A stretch of 64,000 nucleotides of DNA from Halorubellus salinus (GCF_020567525.1 NZ_JAJCVI010000002.1:496001-560000); one strand, 5' to 3'; shown: positions 45,433 through 53,236, counted from the stretch's first letter. Notes: a model not told the origin generated them from the sequence alone. Program-made: numbers and translations.

Positions 45433-46037
45433 GACTCGCCTCCTTCGAGCATCGCCTGTTCTGCGTCCTGCACGCGCTGGAACTCCTCGCGACTGCCACC
45501 CTTGTCTGGGTGAGCGTCCGCCTTGAGTGAGCGCGCGGCGCCGCGGACTACCGCATCAGGTGCGTCCTCGCGAACGCCCAGAACCTCGTGCGGTTCCTTC
45601 CGAGAACCGTCGTCGGCGACGATGACCTCCTCCTCGCCGCTGGGGAGCGCCTGCGTGCTCATCTCGGTGTCGACCGTGCTGACGCCGTAGCGTTCGATCG
45701 CGCGCTTGGCCTCGAGGTACTTCGCGATCGCTCTCGCGTTGTCCCGGAGGTTGTTCCAGCGGTCGCACGGAACTGCGTAGCGGTCGCCGTCGCGCTCGAA
45801 GTACACCACGACCGCGGGGTCCTCCGGGTCTCGGTCCTTGTACGGCTGGTGCGACTTTGCGGCGGTGTGTGGCGCGTTCGTCTGCACCTCGACGTTGTAC
45901 GCGTCCATCTTCTCGAGCTCTTCGAGGATGGAGTCGAAGGCGGCTCGTCGAGAGACCTCGAACCCACCGTGGTACTTCCGTCGCGAGCTCGCGTCGGTCC
46001 GCTCGAAGCCTGGCGGCCAGTCGACGCCGTCCGTCAT
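45429..46037 (-). CDS. J-domain protein of the mobile element
   Basis: The product has 202 residues. The C-terminal 60 residues are a J-domain-like helix set: HEVLGVREDAPDAVVRGAAR, then LKADAHPDKGG with the HPD motif needed to stimulate Hsp70 ATPase, then a last helix EFQRVQDAEQAML. The first 140 residues (PPGFERTDASSRRKYHGGF; DRWNNLRDNARAIAKYLEAKRAIE) are not recognised. J-domain proteins usually carry the J region at the N-terminus, so its placement at the end is unusual. Start ATG 46037 overlaps the upstream stop; stop overlaps the integrase start. It may recruit the host DnaK to an element protein. Confidence 0.75.
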   Translation of the reverse strand: MTDGVDWPPGFERTDASSRRKYHGGFEVSRRAAFDSILEELEKMDAYNVEVQTNAPHTAAKSHQPYKDRDPEDPAVVVYFERDGDRYAVPCDRWNNLRDNARAIAKYLEAKRAIERYGVSTVDTEMSTQALPSGEEEVIVADDGSRKEPHEVLGVREDAPDAVVRGAARSLKADAHPDKGGSREEFQRVQDAEQAMLEGGES

Positions 46038-46549
46038 GCTTCCACCTCGCGACCGTGACGCTGGCGTGCAACCTCCTGGAGCGTCCCCTGAAGATGGAGG
46101 TCGTAGTCGGTGGCCTCGACGGACTCGAAGGAGCCGCGAGCATGCCAGCGGTCGGTGAGGCGCTTCGTGACGCGGCCGACGCCGCTGCACAGCGCGCAGG
46201 TGTTGTTCCCGTGCGAGCAGAACCCGCGCGAGTAACAGAGGTCGTCGTGGCACTCGACGTGCTTCCCGGAGCCACGGCAGCGGACGCACTCGACGACGTC
46301 TAGCTTCCATGCGCGGTCGTCAGCAGTCGGCGAGCGCTCCTCGGCGACCTCCTGGAGGCGTTCGTGCGCCTTGGAGAGATTGATGCTGACCGTCGCCTGC
46401 GAGACGCCGCGTTCGCGGGCCTGGTCGGCCTGCGCCTTACCCTCGAGGACGACCGCGCGGAAGTCCCGCTGCTGCTTCGCCGGGAGGGTCTCCACGTACT
46501 CCTCGAGGAACGGCTCGGGGAGCTCCGCGATCTCGACGGTCGCGCTCAT
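46034..46549 (-). CDS. HTH protein with DnaJ-type zinc motifs
   Basis: The product has 171 residues. The N-terminal half FLEEYVETLPAKQQRDFRAVVLEGKAQADQARERGVSQATVSINLSKAHERL reads as a sigma-70 region 4-like helix-turn-helix. The second half has CVRCRGSGKHVEC and CALCSGVGRV, two copies of the CxxCxGxG motif of the DnaJ zinc domain, with further cysteines CHDDLCYSRGFC between. ATG 46549 was chosen because it overlaps the next stop by ATGA and avoids a non-acidic extension. It lies immediately upstream of the J-domain gene, so the two may act together. A transcription-regulator role is also plausible. Confidence 0.65.
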   Translation of the reverse strand: MSATVEIAELPEPFLEEYVETLPAKQQRDFRAVVLEGKAQADQARERGVSQATVSINLSKAHERLQEVAEERSPTADDRAWKLDVVECVRCRGSGKHVECHDDLCYSRGFCSHGNNTCALCSGVGRVTKRLTDRWHARGSFESVEATDYDLHLQGTLQEVARQRHGREVEA

Positions 46550-46740
46550 ACGTACCACCCGACCTTCGCCTTCAGGCGGTCTCCGAGCGTGACCTCGAAC
46601 GACGGTTTCTGGACGTCGTTCCAGCGGAGCGGGCGCCAGGGTTCCCCGCGTCCGCAGCTGCACGTCGAGCGCTTCCAGCCCACCCAGTGCGCGCAGTCCG
46701 GGCAGTACCACGGCGACTCCTCGCGGTCGTCACTCCGCAT
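46546..46740 (-). CDS. Small zinc-ribbon protein
   Basis: The product has 64 residues. CPDCAHWV and STCSCGRG give four cysteines in a zinc-ribbon spacing. The rest (GEPWRPLRWNDVQKPSFEV) is not recognised. It overlaps both neighbours (ATGA downstream; 11 bases upstream), consistent with a translationally coupled element operon. Function unknown; likely nucleic-acid or protein binding. Confidence 0.55.
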   Translation of the reverse strand: MRSDDREESPWYCPDCAHWVGWKRSTCSCGRGEPWRPLRWNDVQKPSFEVTLGDRLKAKVGWYV

Positions 46741-47197
46741 GGTCGATCACCTCCGGACTCCGGGGGTCGTCGTACCAGCGGAGCCGTCGATACTCGTCGT
46801 GCTCGAACTGGTGCGCGACGACGTCCCCACCGCAGGCGCAGCTGGTGACGGGAGCGGTCGGGTCGACCCAGCGACGCCCGCACTCGACGCAGGTGAACAG
46901 CCAGGTGTTCTCGCCCTCGTGGTCGGAAGGTGGGAGCCCTTCGCCGCCCGGAACAGTGTTCGGGCGCTCCCGCCAGGCAGTGAGTCCACCGTCGGGGACG
47001 AGGATGCCGGAGAGTCCGGCGTCGCAGCCTTCGCCGGGGCAGGTGTCGGGTGCGTCCTCGCCCGGTTCGAGCGAGAGCTCGCAGCCGTCGCGGTAGCGTG
47101 CGACCCGGCCAGCGCGGACGTCGAGGTCGGCGACCTCCTCGGCGGCGACCTTCCGCGGGTTCGGGTCGTCGCCGTAGTTGCGGACGATGTGGTTCAC
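46730..47197 (-). CDS. Zinc-ribbon protein of the element operon
   Basis: The product has 155 residues from GTG 47197, which overlaps the upstream stop (GTGA). Cysteine knuckles are seen at CPGEGCDAG (about 53), and CVECGRRW with CACGGDVV (about 102-125), suggesting one or two zinc ribbons. The protein is acidic. No family was recognised; such proteins are common in early regions of haloviruses and plasmids. Confidence 0.55.
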   Translation of the reverse strand: MNHIVRNYGDDPNPRKVAAEEVADLDVRAGRVARYRDGCELSLEPGEDAPDTCPGEGCDAGLSGILVPDGGLTAWRERPNTVPGGEGLPPSDHEGENTWLFTCVECGRRWVDPTAPVTSCACGGDVVAHQFEHDEYRRLRWYDDPRSPEVIDHAE

Positions 47198-47574
47198 GCG
47201 TCCCCACCTCCGTCGAGTCGGACGCGGACGTCGGTCGCGTGGCCGACGGCCTTCGGGAACTGCGCGCCTTCATGGTGCTTCTTCAGGTGTGAGTACACGT
47301 GGAGCGTACAGGTGTGTAGGACGTCCTCGTCGTCGACGAGCGGGTCGAGCTCGAGCGCGCGGAAGCGGAACGGGCCGCCGGTGGCCCGCTGCTGGTCGAC
47401 GACCTCGAACTCCGCGGTGCGCTCGCGTCGGCCGATAGTCTCGGTGTAGGTGACCCAGACGGTCGCGCCGAGGATGCTCGCGTACTTCGCGAGGTTCAGA
47501 AGCCGATACTCCTGGTGGAGGTCCTCGGGTGCGAACTCGGGAATCGGTTCGGCGGCGTCGGCGTCGATGCTCAC
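47194..47574 (-). CDS. Hypothetical protein of the element operon
   Basis: The product has 126 residues from GTG 47574. No cysteine knuckle or enzyme motif is evident. A beta-rich core (ILGATVWVTYTETIGR; EFEVVDQQRATGGPFRFRALELDP) is followed by an amphipathic C-terminus with HLKKHHEG. Both ends overlap neighbouring genes by four bases, so it belongs to the chain. Function not recognised. Confidence 0.5.
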   Translation of the reverse strand: MSIDADAAEPIPEFAPEDLHQEYRLLNLAKYASILGATVWVTYTETIGRRERTAEFEVVDQQRATGGPFRFRALELDPLVDDEDVLHTCTLHVYSHLKKHHEGAQFPKAVGHATDVRVRLDGGGDA

Positions 47575-47828
47575 GCCTCGCCACCTCCGAGGTCTGCCGG
47601 GTCCATGCTCTCGAGTTTGCTCGCGAGGTCGCCGCCGCCGGTGTTAGCGGGCGTCCGTCGCTCGCGCTCGTCTGGGTCGTCGAAGGCGGTCCCGCAGTCG
47701 CGGCAGAACCAGTCCTTGTCGGGGTCGACGGTCCGATTCGCCTCGGAGCCTGGCGTGCGCTTGTAGAGCGCGCTCGCGGCGGCGTCGCAGTGCGGACAGC
47801 AGTTCGTGACGCCGAATCCGCCCTTCAT
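47571..47828 (-). CDS. Small zinc-ribbon protein
   Basis: The product has 85 residues. The cysteine pairs CCPHCDAA and CRDCGTAF form a classical zinc ribbon, followed by an acidic disordered tail. ATG 47828 overlaps the upstream stop by four bases. Function unknown. Confidence 0.55.
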   Translation of the reverse strand: MKGGFGVTNCCPHCDAAASALYKRTPGSEANRTVDPDKDWFCRDCGTAFDDPDERERRTPANTGGGDLASKLESMDPADLGGGEA

Positions 47829-48043
47829 GCTCGCCCTCCGTCGGCGGCGTGCTGGCGGCCGCGTCGCCGTGCGTCATCGACGGGGACCGCGAGGCCGTGC
47901 TCGAGTTGCTCGTCGGCGAGCGAGAGCGCCTCCAGGAGATCGGCGTCGTCGACGTCGCGCTGCGCGGTCGCGATCACGGTGACGTCGTCGTGCTCGACGA
48001 GGACCGTGACGCGCTCCTGGTCGCGGTTCGCGTCGACGTTCAC
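47825..48043 (-). CDS. Small hypothetical protein of the element operon
   Basis: The product has 72 residues from GTG 48043. The first half is beta-strand-like (ERVTVLVEHDDVTVIATAQRDV), then a helical stretch LEALSLADEQLEHGL and a basic tail. No known motif. Overlaps at both ends support its reality despite its size. Confidence 0.45.
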   Translation of the reverse strand: MNVDANRDQERVTVLVEHDDVTVIATAQRDVDDADLLEALSLADEQLEHGLAVPVDDARRRGRQHAADGGRA

Positions 48044-48489
48044 GCCTCCTCACCTCCGAGGGCCGCGCGAATATGCTCGCGAACGGACGCGCGAGGCGTG
48101 TACCCGCAGTCGCCGCACGTCAGCTGACCGTTCTCATCCCAGTCGCTCGCATCGCAGCTCGGACACTCCGGGTCCGCATCAGTGACCAGACCGCCGTCGG
48201 TCATCACGCGACTCCCGCCGTTGAGAAGGCGCGTGTGGAGGTTGTCGAGCTCCTGAAAGACGCCACCCTGTCGGGTGTCGTCCGGGGCGATGTGGCCGCC
48301 AGCGTGACACTCGGTGCATCGGTAGCACGTGCAGGCGGTCGCGCCCCAGGTAATCCGGCGCGCGGTCGCTCCGCAGGTGGTACAGTCGACGGTCTCCGGT
48401 GTGCCGCCGTCACAGAGAACTGGCTGGTCGGTCGGTTCGGCTCGGTTCGATGCAAGGGCTTCAAACCCCTGCGTTTCCTCGTCTGACAT
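48040..48489 (-). CDS. Zinc-ribbon protein, first gene of the element operon
   Basis: The product has 149 residues from ATG 48489. It contains three cysteine clusters: CTTCGATA with CTCYRCTECH (about 36-62) and CPSCDASD with CGDCGYTP (about 113-131), suggesting two zinc ribbons. The N-terminus MSDEETQGFEALASNRAEPTD is of a type often seen in haloarchaeal phage proteins. It starts the nine-gene minus-strand chain that ends with the integrase, so the promoter should lie in the spacer before it. The start choice is moderately secure; longer frames upstream lack the acidic composition. Confidence 0.6.
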   Translation of the reverse strand: MSDEETQGFEALASNRAEPTDQPVLCDGGTPETVDCTTCGATARRITWGATACTCYRCTECHAGGHIAPDDTRQGGVFQELDNLHTRLLNGGSRVMTDGGLVTDADPECPSCDASDWDENGQLTCGDCGYTPRASVREHIRAALGGEEA

Positions 48490-48627
48490 GGCTTCGTCGC
48501 CTGGTTCGACGGAGCCCACGCGGGCCCGATGTTGCAGCATCGGGGCCCGCATTTCTGAGGACCCACGCACGATGAGCGTCGGGTCCGCGTGAAAGCTCGC
48601 GTCACACCGACAGTAGACGGGAGGGTA

Positions 48628-48670
48628 GTTATAACTTACCCAGAGTACTCTACGAATAACATTGAGTACT
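48628..48670. promoter_or_regulatory. Candidate operators between the repressor and early operon
   Basis: The divergent spacer holds two perfect palindromes, gttataac (48628-48635) and agagtactct (48642-48651), and a further half-copy gagtact at 48664-48670. They lie between the zinc-ribbon operon start and the winged-helix gene at 48729. Repeated GAGTACT units fit operator sites of a dimeric repressor that controls both directions. Confidence 0.5.
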
Positions 48671-48728
48671 GCTCGAAGTTGTAAAGTTCCAGAAACTATG
48701 AATAGCCTCGCTGAATCAGATTGGGCGA

Positions 48729-49007
48729 ATGCGCCCTCGTCTCGCCGATTGGATGACTCCAGCGGATAGAGCGATTTTGGAGCGCCTCGAGAATGAGGGC
48801 AATGAGGAATTGGTCCTAACTCCGCGGCTGCTTGCTGACAACACCGATTATGCGCGGACCACGGTGCAGGAACATCTGGCTGATCTTCTCGACCATGGAC
48901 TCGTCGAGTACTTCGACGAAACTGCTTCCGTGTACCAGCTCTCAGACCGCGGTCGCGCGTACCTCGCTGGCGAGCTCGACGTCTCCGAACTCGAAGACGA
49001 CGAATAA
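48729..49007 (+). CDS. PhiH-repressor-like winged-helix regulator
   Basis: The product has 92 residues. The start RLADWMTPADRAILERLENE, the recognition-helix area NTDYARTTVQEHLADLLDHGLVEYF, and the wing VYQLSDRGRAYLAG match small MarR/PhiH1-repressor-type winged-helix proteins common in haloviruses and proviruses. Such proteins repress the early operon of the element. It is divergent from that operon, with palindromic candidate sites between, which supports an autoregulated switch role. ATG 48729 is the first good start. Confidence 0.75.
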   Translation: MRPRLADWMTPADRAILERLENEGNEELVLTPRLLADNTDYARTTVQEHLADLLDHGLVEYFDETASVYQLSDRGRAYLAGELDVSELEDDE

Positions 49008-49010
49008 CGA

Positions 49011-49280
49011 TCACGCGCGGACCTCCGTGATATCGAGCTCGCCCAGAGTCGACTCCGCCCACTCCGGATGAACCGAATCGCCCCCGATACCCTCGAGCGA
49101 ACCCTCCTGGTAGCTCGCGACGAACTCCGCAACTGGCTCGCCCAGATCACGCAGCACCCCGTACACGACCGTCCTGTCATCGTACGAAAGCTCGACGCGC
49201 TTCCGATACTGCCGCCCATCCTCGATCTCGACCCGGACCGTCTCCCCCGACCAGGTCTCGATCTTCGCAGTGCGTGGCAT
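49011..49280 (-). CDS. Small hypothetical protein next to the repressor
   Basis: The product has 89 residues. It is acidic with beta-strand patterns (KIETWSGETVRVEIEDG; RVELSYDDRTVVYGVL). No family was recognised. It is convergent with the repressor gene, only three bases apart. Could be an element accessory protein. Confidence 0.5.
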   Translation of the reverse strand: MPRTAKIETWSGETVRVEIEDGRQYRKRVELSYDDRTVVYGVLRDLGEPVAEFVASYQEGSLEGIGGDSVHPEWAESTLGELDITEVRA

Positions 49281-49455
49281 ACACCATCCCTTTCCACAGA
49301 CAACCCTTCAACAGCAGAGCGAGCTTGCCACTTGACTGGGTTTATCATTCAGTCCCCAATTTACTGCGCCTAAGGCTGGTGAACCCCGGGATTCAAGCGG
49401 CAGCCAGTTGTCTGCCGGTTCAACAAAGCAAATTGAATGCTTGTGCTTTCAGCTC

Positions 49456-50022
49456 CTATTTTTCTCTCTGGAACAGATCATCGGGTAAGACTCTGAGTGC
49501 AAACCCGTTCACGATGGCTTGGATCGGCGAAAGAAAAGTCACCAGAACTCCCGTGAGGAAGGAACCCAGCCCGATTGCGACATACAACAATGGAGGTACA
49601 GTCGAGGTTTGCGTAATGTGCAACGAGAAGCCGATATAGAATGCAAATAGAACGATAGAAGCCTGTATCATCACGAAGCCCAACAGCGCAAAGGTTCCGG
49701 GTGCAGTCTTCGAATGCTCTCTGATGACACCCCAAAGGTCAACATAGAAACTCTTGATTGCGGTAGTACCTTCGGTGGCCGAGGGGTGATGGACCCCTGT
49801 GTTCCAGGCGAAGGTGGTCTGGTCGTCCTTTCGTTCTAACCAGCCGCTATTCACCATCTCTTGTGTGTGGTTGCTTACCGTCTGATTAGAGCGATCTATC
49901 CGCTCAGCCAGCTCACTCTGAGTATATTGTCGATTGTGAGCTTGGAAGAGAATCTCTGCAATCTCGAAGAACTTCTCCCCCTTTTCGTCAAACTCGTCCT
50001 CGAACTGTTCAGGCAGCCCCAT
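49456..50022 (-). CDS. HTH protein with two transmembrane helices
   Basis: The product has 188 residues from ATG 50022. The N-terminal part (FFEIAEILFQAHNRQYTQSELAERIDRSNQTVSNHTQEMVNSGWLE) is a winged-helix DNA-binding domain. The C-terminal half has two hydrophobic helices (TFALLGFVMIQASIVLFAF and LLYVAIGLGSFLTGVLVTFL). The gene is AT-rich compared with chromosomal neighbours, suggesting transfer. Membrane-bound winged-helix proteins are frequent in haloarchaeal elements; signal and target are unknown. An in-frame upstream ATG (50049) is possible but adds cysteine-rich, unlikely sequence. The 175 bases beyond its stop to the next gene have no evident feature. Confidence 0.65.
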   Translation of the reverse strand: MGLPEQFEDEFDEKGEKFFEIAEILFQAHNRQYTQSELAERIDRSNQTVSNHTQEMVNSGWLERKDDQTTFAWNTGVHHPSATEGTTAIKSFYVDLWGVIREHSKTAPGTFALLGFVMIQASIVLFAFYIGFSLHITQTSTVPPLLYVAIGLGSFLTGVLVTFLSPIQAIVNGFALRVLPDDLFQREK

Positions 50023-50172
50023 CACGATATGTGTAACACAAGTGAACACAAAAACTTTCAGAACCCGGGTTGATGCTCATCAACACCCCCATTGAAACCC
50101 ATAAACCCGGGTATTGGAGGCTCTGAACGGTGTTTCCATTATTTACTCCTCTGGCAGCTATTCTTGGATGCG

Positions 50173-50436
50173 ATGTCAGATACGAACGAAGCTCGCCCCT
50201 CGACTAATCGGGGAAAGAATCAGTCCTTTCGGATGGATGAGTGTAGAGCACAGAGTGGTCCCCAAATAATCGTCGGCGTGGTCGTCCTGATTTTCATAGC
50301 CGGTCCACTCGCTACTGTGGCTCTTGATGTACAATCGGCGCTGGCCTCAACAGCGGCGTTTTCTTGGCTCTCGGCTGGCGTTATCGCGATATTGTTAGTA
50401 GCCGCAATCGTAGCGGCAGTTCTGGGAATCGAGTAA
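50173..50436 (+). CDS. Small two-helix membrane protein
   Basis: The product has 87 residues. Two hydrophobic helices (IIVGVVVLIFIAGPLATVAL and FSWLSAGVIAILLVAAIVAAVL) follow a short polar N-terminus. ATG 50173 was chosen over an upstream in-frame ATG because the extension is unlike a coding N-terminus. AT-rich. It lies convergent with the cdc6-like gene. Role unknown; small membrane proteins of this kind are common cargo on haloarchaeal elements. Confidence 0.5.
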   Translation: MSDTNEARPSTNRGKNQSFRMDECRAQSGPQIIVGVVVLIFIAGPLATVALDVQSALASTAAFSWLSAGVIAILLVAAIVAAVLGIE

Positions 50437-50451
50437 GGGGTTGAACGGGAC

Positions 50452-51456
50452 CTACGCTCCCCCGTCCGTGTCGTATTTGGTGTACCGTCCTCCTCCAGTT
50501 TGAACAACGAGTCCTTCCCGCTCCATGGAGTTGAGATAGCTCCGCAGCGTCCGGTCGGCCTTCGGGTCAGTCGCGCGGTCGCGGTACTCCACATACAAAT
50601 TGCCCGCCTGAATTGGTCCTTGCTGACGAAGGACCTCGTAGAGGATGCGCTGGTCCGTGGAGAGCTTCTCGATATACCGAGACGCAATTTCGTTTCGAGC
50701 TGCGTCGGCGACGTCGTCGACGACGTCGGTCGTAATCTCGTCCTCGCGGAGGTCCGAGCACTGTTTCGCAGCGCGTCGAAGTATCGCGATGGCGAGCCGT
50801 GCGTCGCCGGCGGCCTGATCCGCGATGTACCAGATAGTCTCCTCGTCGATGGAGCCGCGTACGAGCCCGACCTCGGCGCGCTTCGAGAGGATATCGGCGA
50901 GCTGGTCGTCGCCGTACGAGTCGAATTCGACGTGCCGGAACGTCCGGATTCGATTCTGGATGCGGCTGTCGCAGTTGATGAGGAGGTCGTCGTAGTTCAC
51001 GCAGACCAGCGCGGTCGTCACGTTCGGCACACTGTAGAGCGCCTGGATAATCTGCTTGTCCTCGAGGACGTCCGCCTCGTCCAGGACGGCGACGAACTCC
51101 TTGTCCATATCGCGAAGCCGCTCGATCAGGACCGTCCGCGCGTTCGCTCGCGGGTCCAGAGGCGCGCTCCGGTCGGACGCACGAACGAGCCCAGCAAGCG
51201 CACCCGTGCTCGAGTTCGCACCGATACAGTCCACGAACCCAGTCTCGACATCAAGTCTCGCCTCCTCGAGCTTCCGCAGGACGTACCGCGTCGTCGACGT
51301 CTTGCCAGCACCGGAGGGACCAGTGACGATGACGTCCTCGAACAGATTACTACGACCACCACCTAGCGCCGCGGTGAGCGCGTCGATCTCCCCGTCGCGG
51401 TGTACGAGCTCGCTCGGGACGTGCTCCTGGCGGAGCGCCCGCCCGTTCTGAATCAT
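50452..51456 (-). CDS. Orc1/Cdc6 family replication initiator
   Basis: The product has 334 residues, slightly short for Orc1/Cdc6 (about 400). It has Walker A VTGPSGAGKTSTTRYVLRKL, Walker B VAVLDEADVLED, sensor-type RIQNRIRTFRHVEF, sensor 2 GDARLAIAILRRAAK, and a C-terminal winged helix (ILYEVLRQQGPIQAGNLYVEYRDRA). These bind origin repeats and load the MCM helicase. Haloarchaea encode many paralogues, several on plasmids or islands, so this one probably serves the element's origin. The spacer upstream contains palindromic and repeated motifs. Confidence 0.88.
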   Translation of the reverse strand: MIQNGRALRQEHVPSELVHRDGEIDALTAALGGGRSNLFEDVIVTGPSGAGKTSTTRYVLRKLEEARLDVETGFVDCIGANSSTGALAGLVRASDRSAPLDPRANARTVLIERLRDMDKEFVAVLDEADVLEDKQIIQALYSVPNVTTALVCVNYDDLLINCDSRIQNRIRTFRHVEFDSYGDDQLADILSKRAEVGLVRGSIDEETIWYIADQAAGDARLAIAILRRAAKQCSDLREDEITTDVVDDVADAARNEIASRYIEKLSTDQRILYEVLRQQGPIQAGNLYVEYRDRATDPKADRTLRSYLNSMEREGLVVQTGGGRYTKYDTDGGA

Positions 51457-51577
51457 ACGACTTGTTTTTCCAAAGAAGGTACTTCAGGGCGAGCCACCCG
51501 GAGTGAAAGTGAAAATGGGATTCTTTTCCAAAATCGAACGCCGAAATAGATATTCGATTATACCGACTGACGTCAGT
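51457..51577. promoter_or_regulatory. Candidate origin/operator region beside the initiator gene
   Basis: This AT-rich spacer, reaching into the end of the adjacent gene, has a perfect 12-bp palindrome actgacgtcagt (51566-51577), and the repeat ttttccaaa at 51466-51474 and 51524-51532. Initiator genes in archaea usually sit next to their origin. Canonical haloarchaeal origin recognition boxes were not recognised by eye, so this is only a candidate. Confidence 0.3.
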
Positions 51578-52412
51578 AGTCGAGGAGTGCGTCGAGCGCT
51601 CGACTGTGGAGGAAGATTGTGTGTCCGCTTCGAGAGACGACCTCCGGGTGTGTGAGAGCAGTAAAGAGACGTTTGACGTCTTCGTGGTAGGAGTCTGCGC
51701 GTTCTTCTTTCATCGCCCAAGCAGGTTCGCGTTCTCGAAACGTACCGCGGTTCAGCAAATAGACCCGACACCATGCAGCTCGAGTTTCTGGCGACGCATC
51801 GAATAGCCATTCTGGGAGACCGGAGGGCTCTTCATGGGTCTTCGCACCGACGTGTGCACCAGCCGCGGCAAAGCACCTGCCGAGGAGCGTGGCGTTCTCG
51901 CGGACGACGATCTCGTTCACGCGCTCGTCGCCATACATCTCCTCAGGGGCTTTCTCTGTGCGCTTGATGATACGGTAGCTGGCCCCGACGTCGGAAAGTG
52001 CGGAAGCGAGAATATCCATCTCGGATTTTACGAACTGTTTGCGCTGGTCAGTGCGCGCGTAGAACCGAGGCTGGTAGGTATCGGCAGCGAGACTACCCCC
52101 GGCATAAATCCAGGCAATGAGTCGCGTCCATGCGTGACCGCCTTCTGTGTCGACGTCGACGTCGAGCCAACCGAGGTCGCGTGCGGTGTCGATCGCGCGG
52201 ATTGGTTCTGGCTTCGCGTCGCCGTCGATCCAAGGTCGGATGCGGCTTCGGGGGAGTTCGAGGGCAGTTGAGACAGCGTGACTGCCCTCTTCGGGGTGGT
52301 CCGCACAGTAATCTTGGACTCGGCGGTACTCCTGTACGCGTGACCAAGCTTCGAGTTCACCGTTCCGTGGGTAGGTGGAAGCGAGTGCGTATGGAGAGAT
52401 TATCGAGGGCAT
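51573..52412 (-). CDS. Initiator-linked protein with HTH-like N-terminus
   Basis: The product has 279 residues from ATG 52412. The N-terminal part (YCADHPEEGSHAVSTALELPRSRIRPWIDGD) reads as a helix-turn-helix-like segment. The remaining part (LIAWIYAGGSLAADTYQPRFYART; DILASALSDVGASYRIIKRTEK; LLGRCFAAAGAHVGAKTHEEPSGLPEWLF) has the strand-helix spacing of LAGLIDADG-like folds, including a GGSL segment in place of the catalytic GDGS type. I do not assign nuclease activity. It reads in the same direction as the cdc6-like gene and its end overlaps the palindrome in the spacer, so it may be part of the replication module. A longer start at 52451 is possible. Confidence 0.5.
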   Translation of the reverse strand: MPSIISPYALASTYPRNGELEAWSRVQEYRRVQDYCADHPEEGSHAVSTALELPRSRIRPWIDGDAKPEPIRAIDTARDLGWLDVDVDTEGGHAWTRLIAWIYAGGSLAADTYQPRFYARTDQRKQFVKSEMDILASALSDVGASYRIIKRTEKAPEEMYGDERVNEIVVRENATLLGRCFAAAGAHVGAKTHEEPSGLPEWLFDASPETRAAWCRVYLLNRGTFREREPAWAMKEERADSYHEDVKRLFTALTHPEVVSRSGHTIFLHSRALDALLDY

Positions 52413-52831
52413 CGTGGTCGGCAACGTTTTGACGTCAGGGCCTGATGGCATAAAGTGAGCCTTGTTGTAGGGCTCAACCCACGCCGGACCGCGTGAGCCT
52501 CAGTGGGGCGCGCGGTCTGAATCTTCACCCACTTCCGTCCATTCTATACTTAAATGTATGGGGGAAGAGTTTGCTTCGTGGAGAAGAGAACAGATTATTT
52601 AAGCTTCTGGAGATTGTCTTGTTTCAAAAGAAATAACGCCAGACAGCAATGGCATAAAAGGTGTTTCAAGCCGCCATTGACAGTCTGAAAGCTGTGCTAT
52701 ACCAATTTCCAGACACGCTATCCAGTCGCCAAAACCAACTGTTGGCCGATGGGATTAAGTAAGTAGCTTCTAATCGCATATTCAACATCGGCACGGTGGG
52801 TGAACCCGTTCGCCGGTGTGGGAAAACAACA
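52413..52831. promoter_or_regulatory. AT-rich leader region of the pilin cassette
   Basis: No gene was found in this 419-base gap. gaccgcg (52487-52493) pairs with cgcggtc (52511-52517) to form a hairpin. A TATA-like gattattt (52593-52600) precedes a long AT-rich leader to the first pilin ATG at 52832. A second AT-rich stretch at about 52750-52780 is closer and could also be a promoter. Confidence 0.35.
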
Positions 52832-53218
52832 ATGAAAGTAAACAACCTCTTCACGGACGACGAGGCAGTGTCGCCGGTCATCGGCGTCATCCTGATGGTG
52901 GCAATCACCGTCATCCTCGCGGCCGTGATCGGCGCGTTCGTCCTCGGCATTGGCGGTAGTCAAGAAACAGCCCCCCAGGCTAGCTTCCAGTGGAATAGCG
53001 ACGGTACCGCCATTCTTCACAACGGTGGCGATAAGATAGACGGAACCCAGCTCAGCACGAATGATGACTGTGGTGGGGCCGCTACTCATTCAACTAGCAC
53101 CAGTATCACCGCAGGCGATGAAGTGGTAACTAATACTGATACCTGCAGTGAAGTGACCATCGTCTGGAAGTCGCCGAGTTCCGATGATACCAACGTTATC
53201 GGCGAACTCTCGAAATAA
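52832..53218 (+). CDS. Type IV pilin-like protein, cassette copy 1
   Basis: The product has 128 residues. The N-terminus [20 protein letters not shown] is a class III signal peptide; PibD would cut before the H-domain, followed by [20 protein letters not shown]. The mature domain is small, acidic and serine/threonine rich, with cysteines (DDCGG, TCSEV) that may form a disulfide. Its C-terminus [19 protein letters not shown] recurs in copies 2 and 3. Such pilins form adhesion pili or influence motility in haloarchaea. Start ATG 52832 follows a short AT-rich leader. First gene of a four-gene cassette. Confidence 0.85.
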   Translation: MKVNNLFTDDEAVSPVIGVILMVAITVILAAVIGAFVLGIGGSQETAPQASFQWNSDGTAILHNGGDKIDGTQLSTNDDCGGAATHSTSTSITAGDEVVTNTDTCSEVTIVWKSPSSDDTNVIGELSK

Positions 53219-53236
53219 TCATATAATAGATACACA

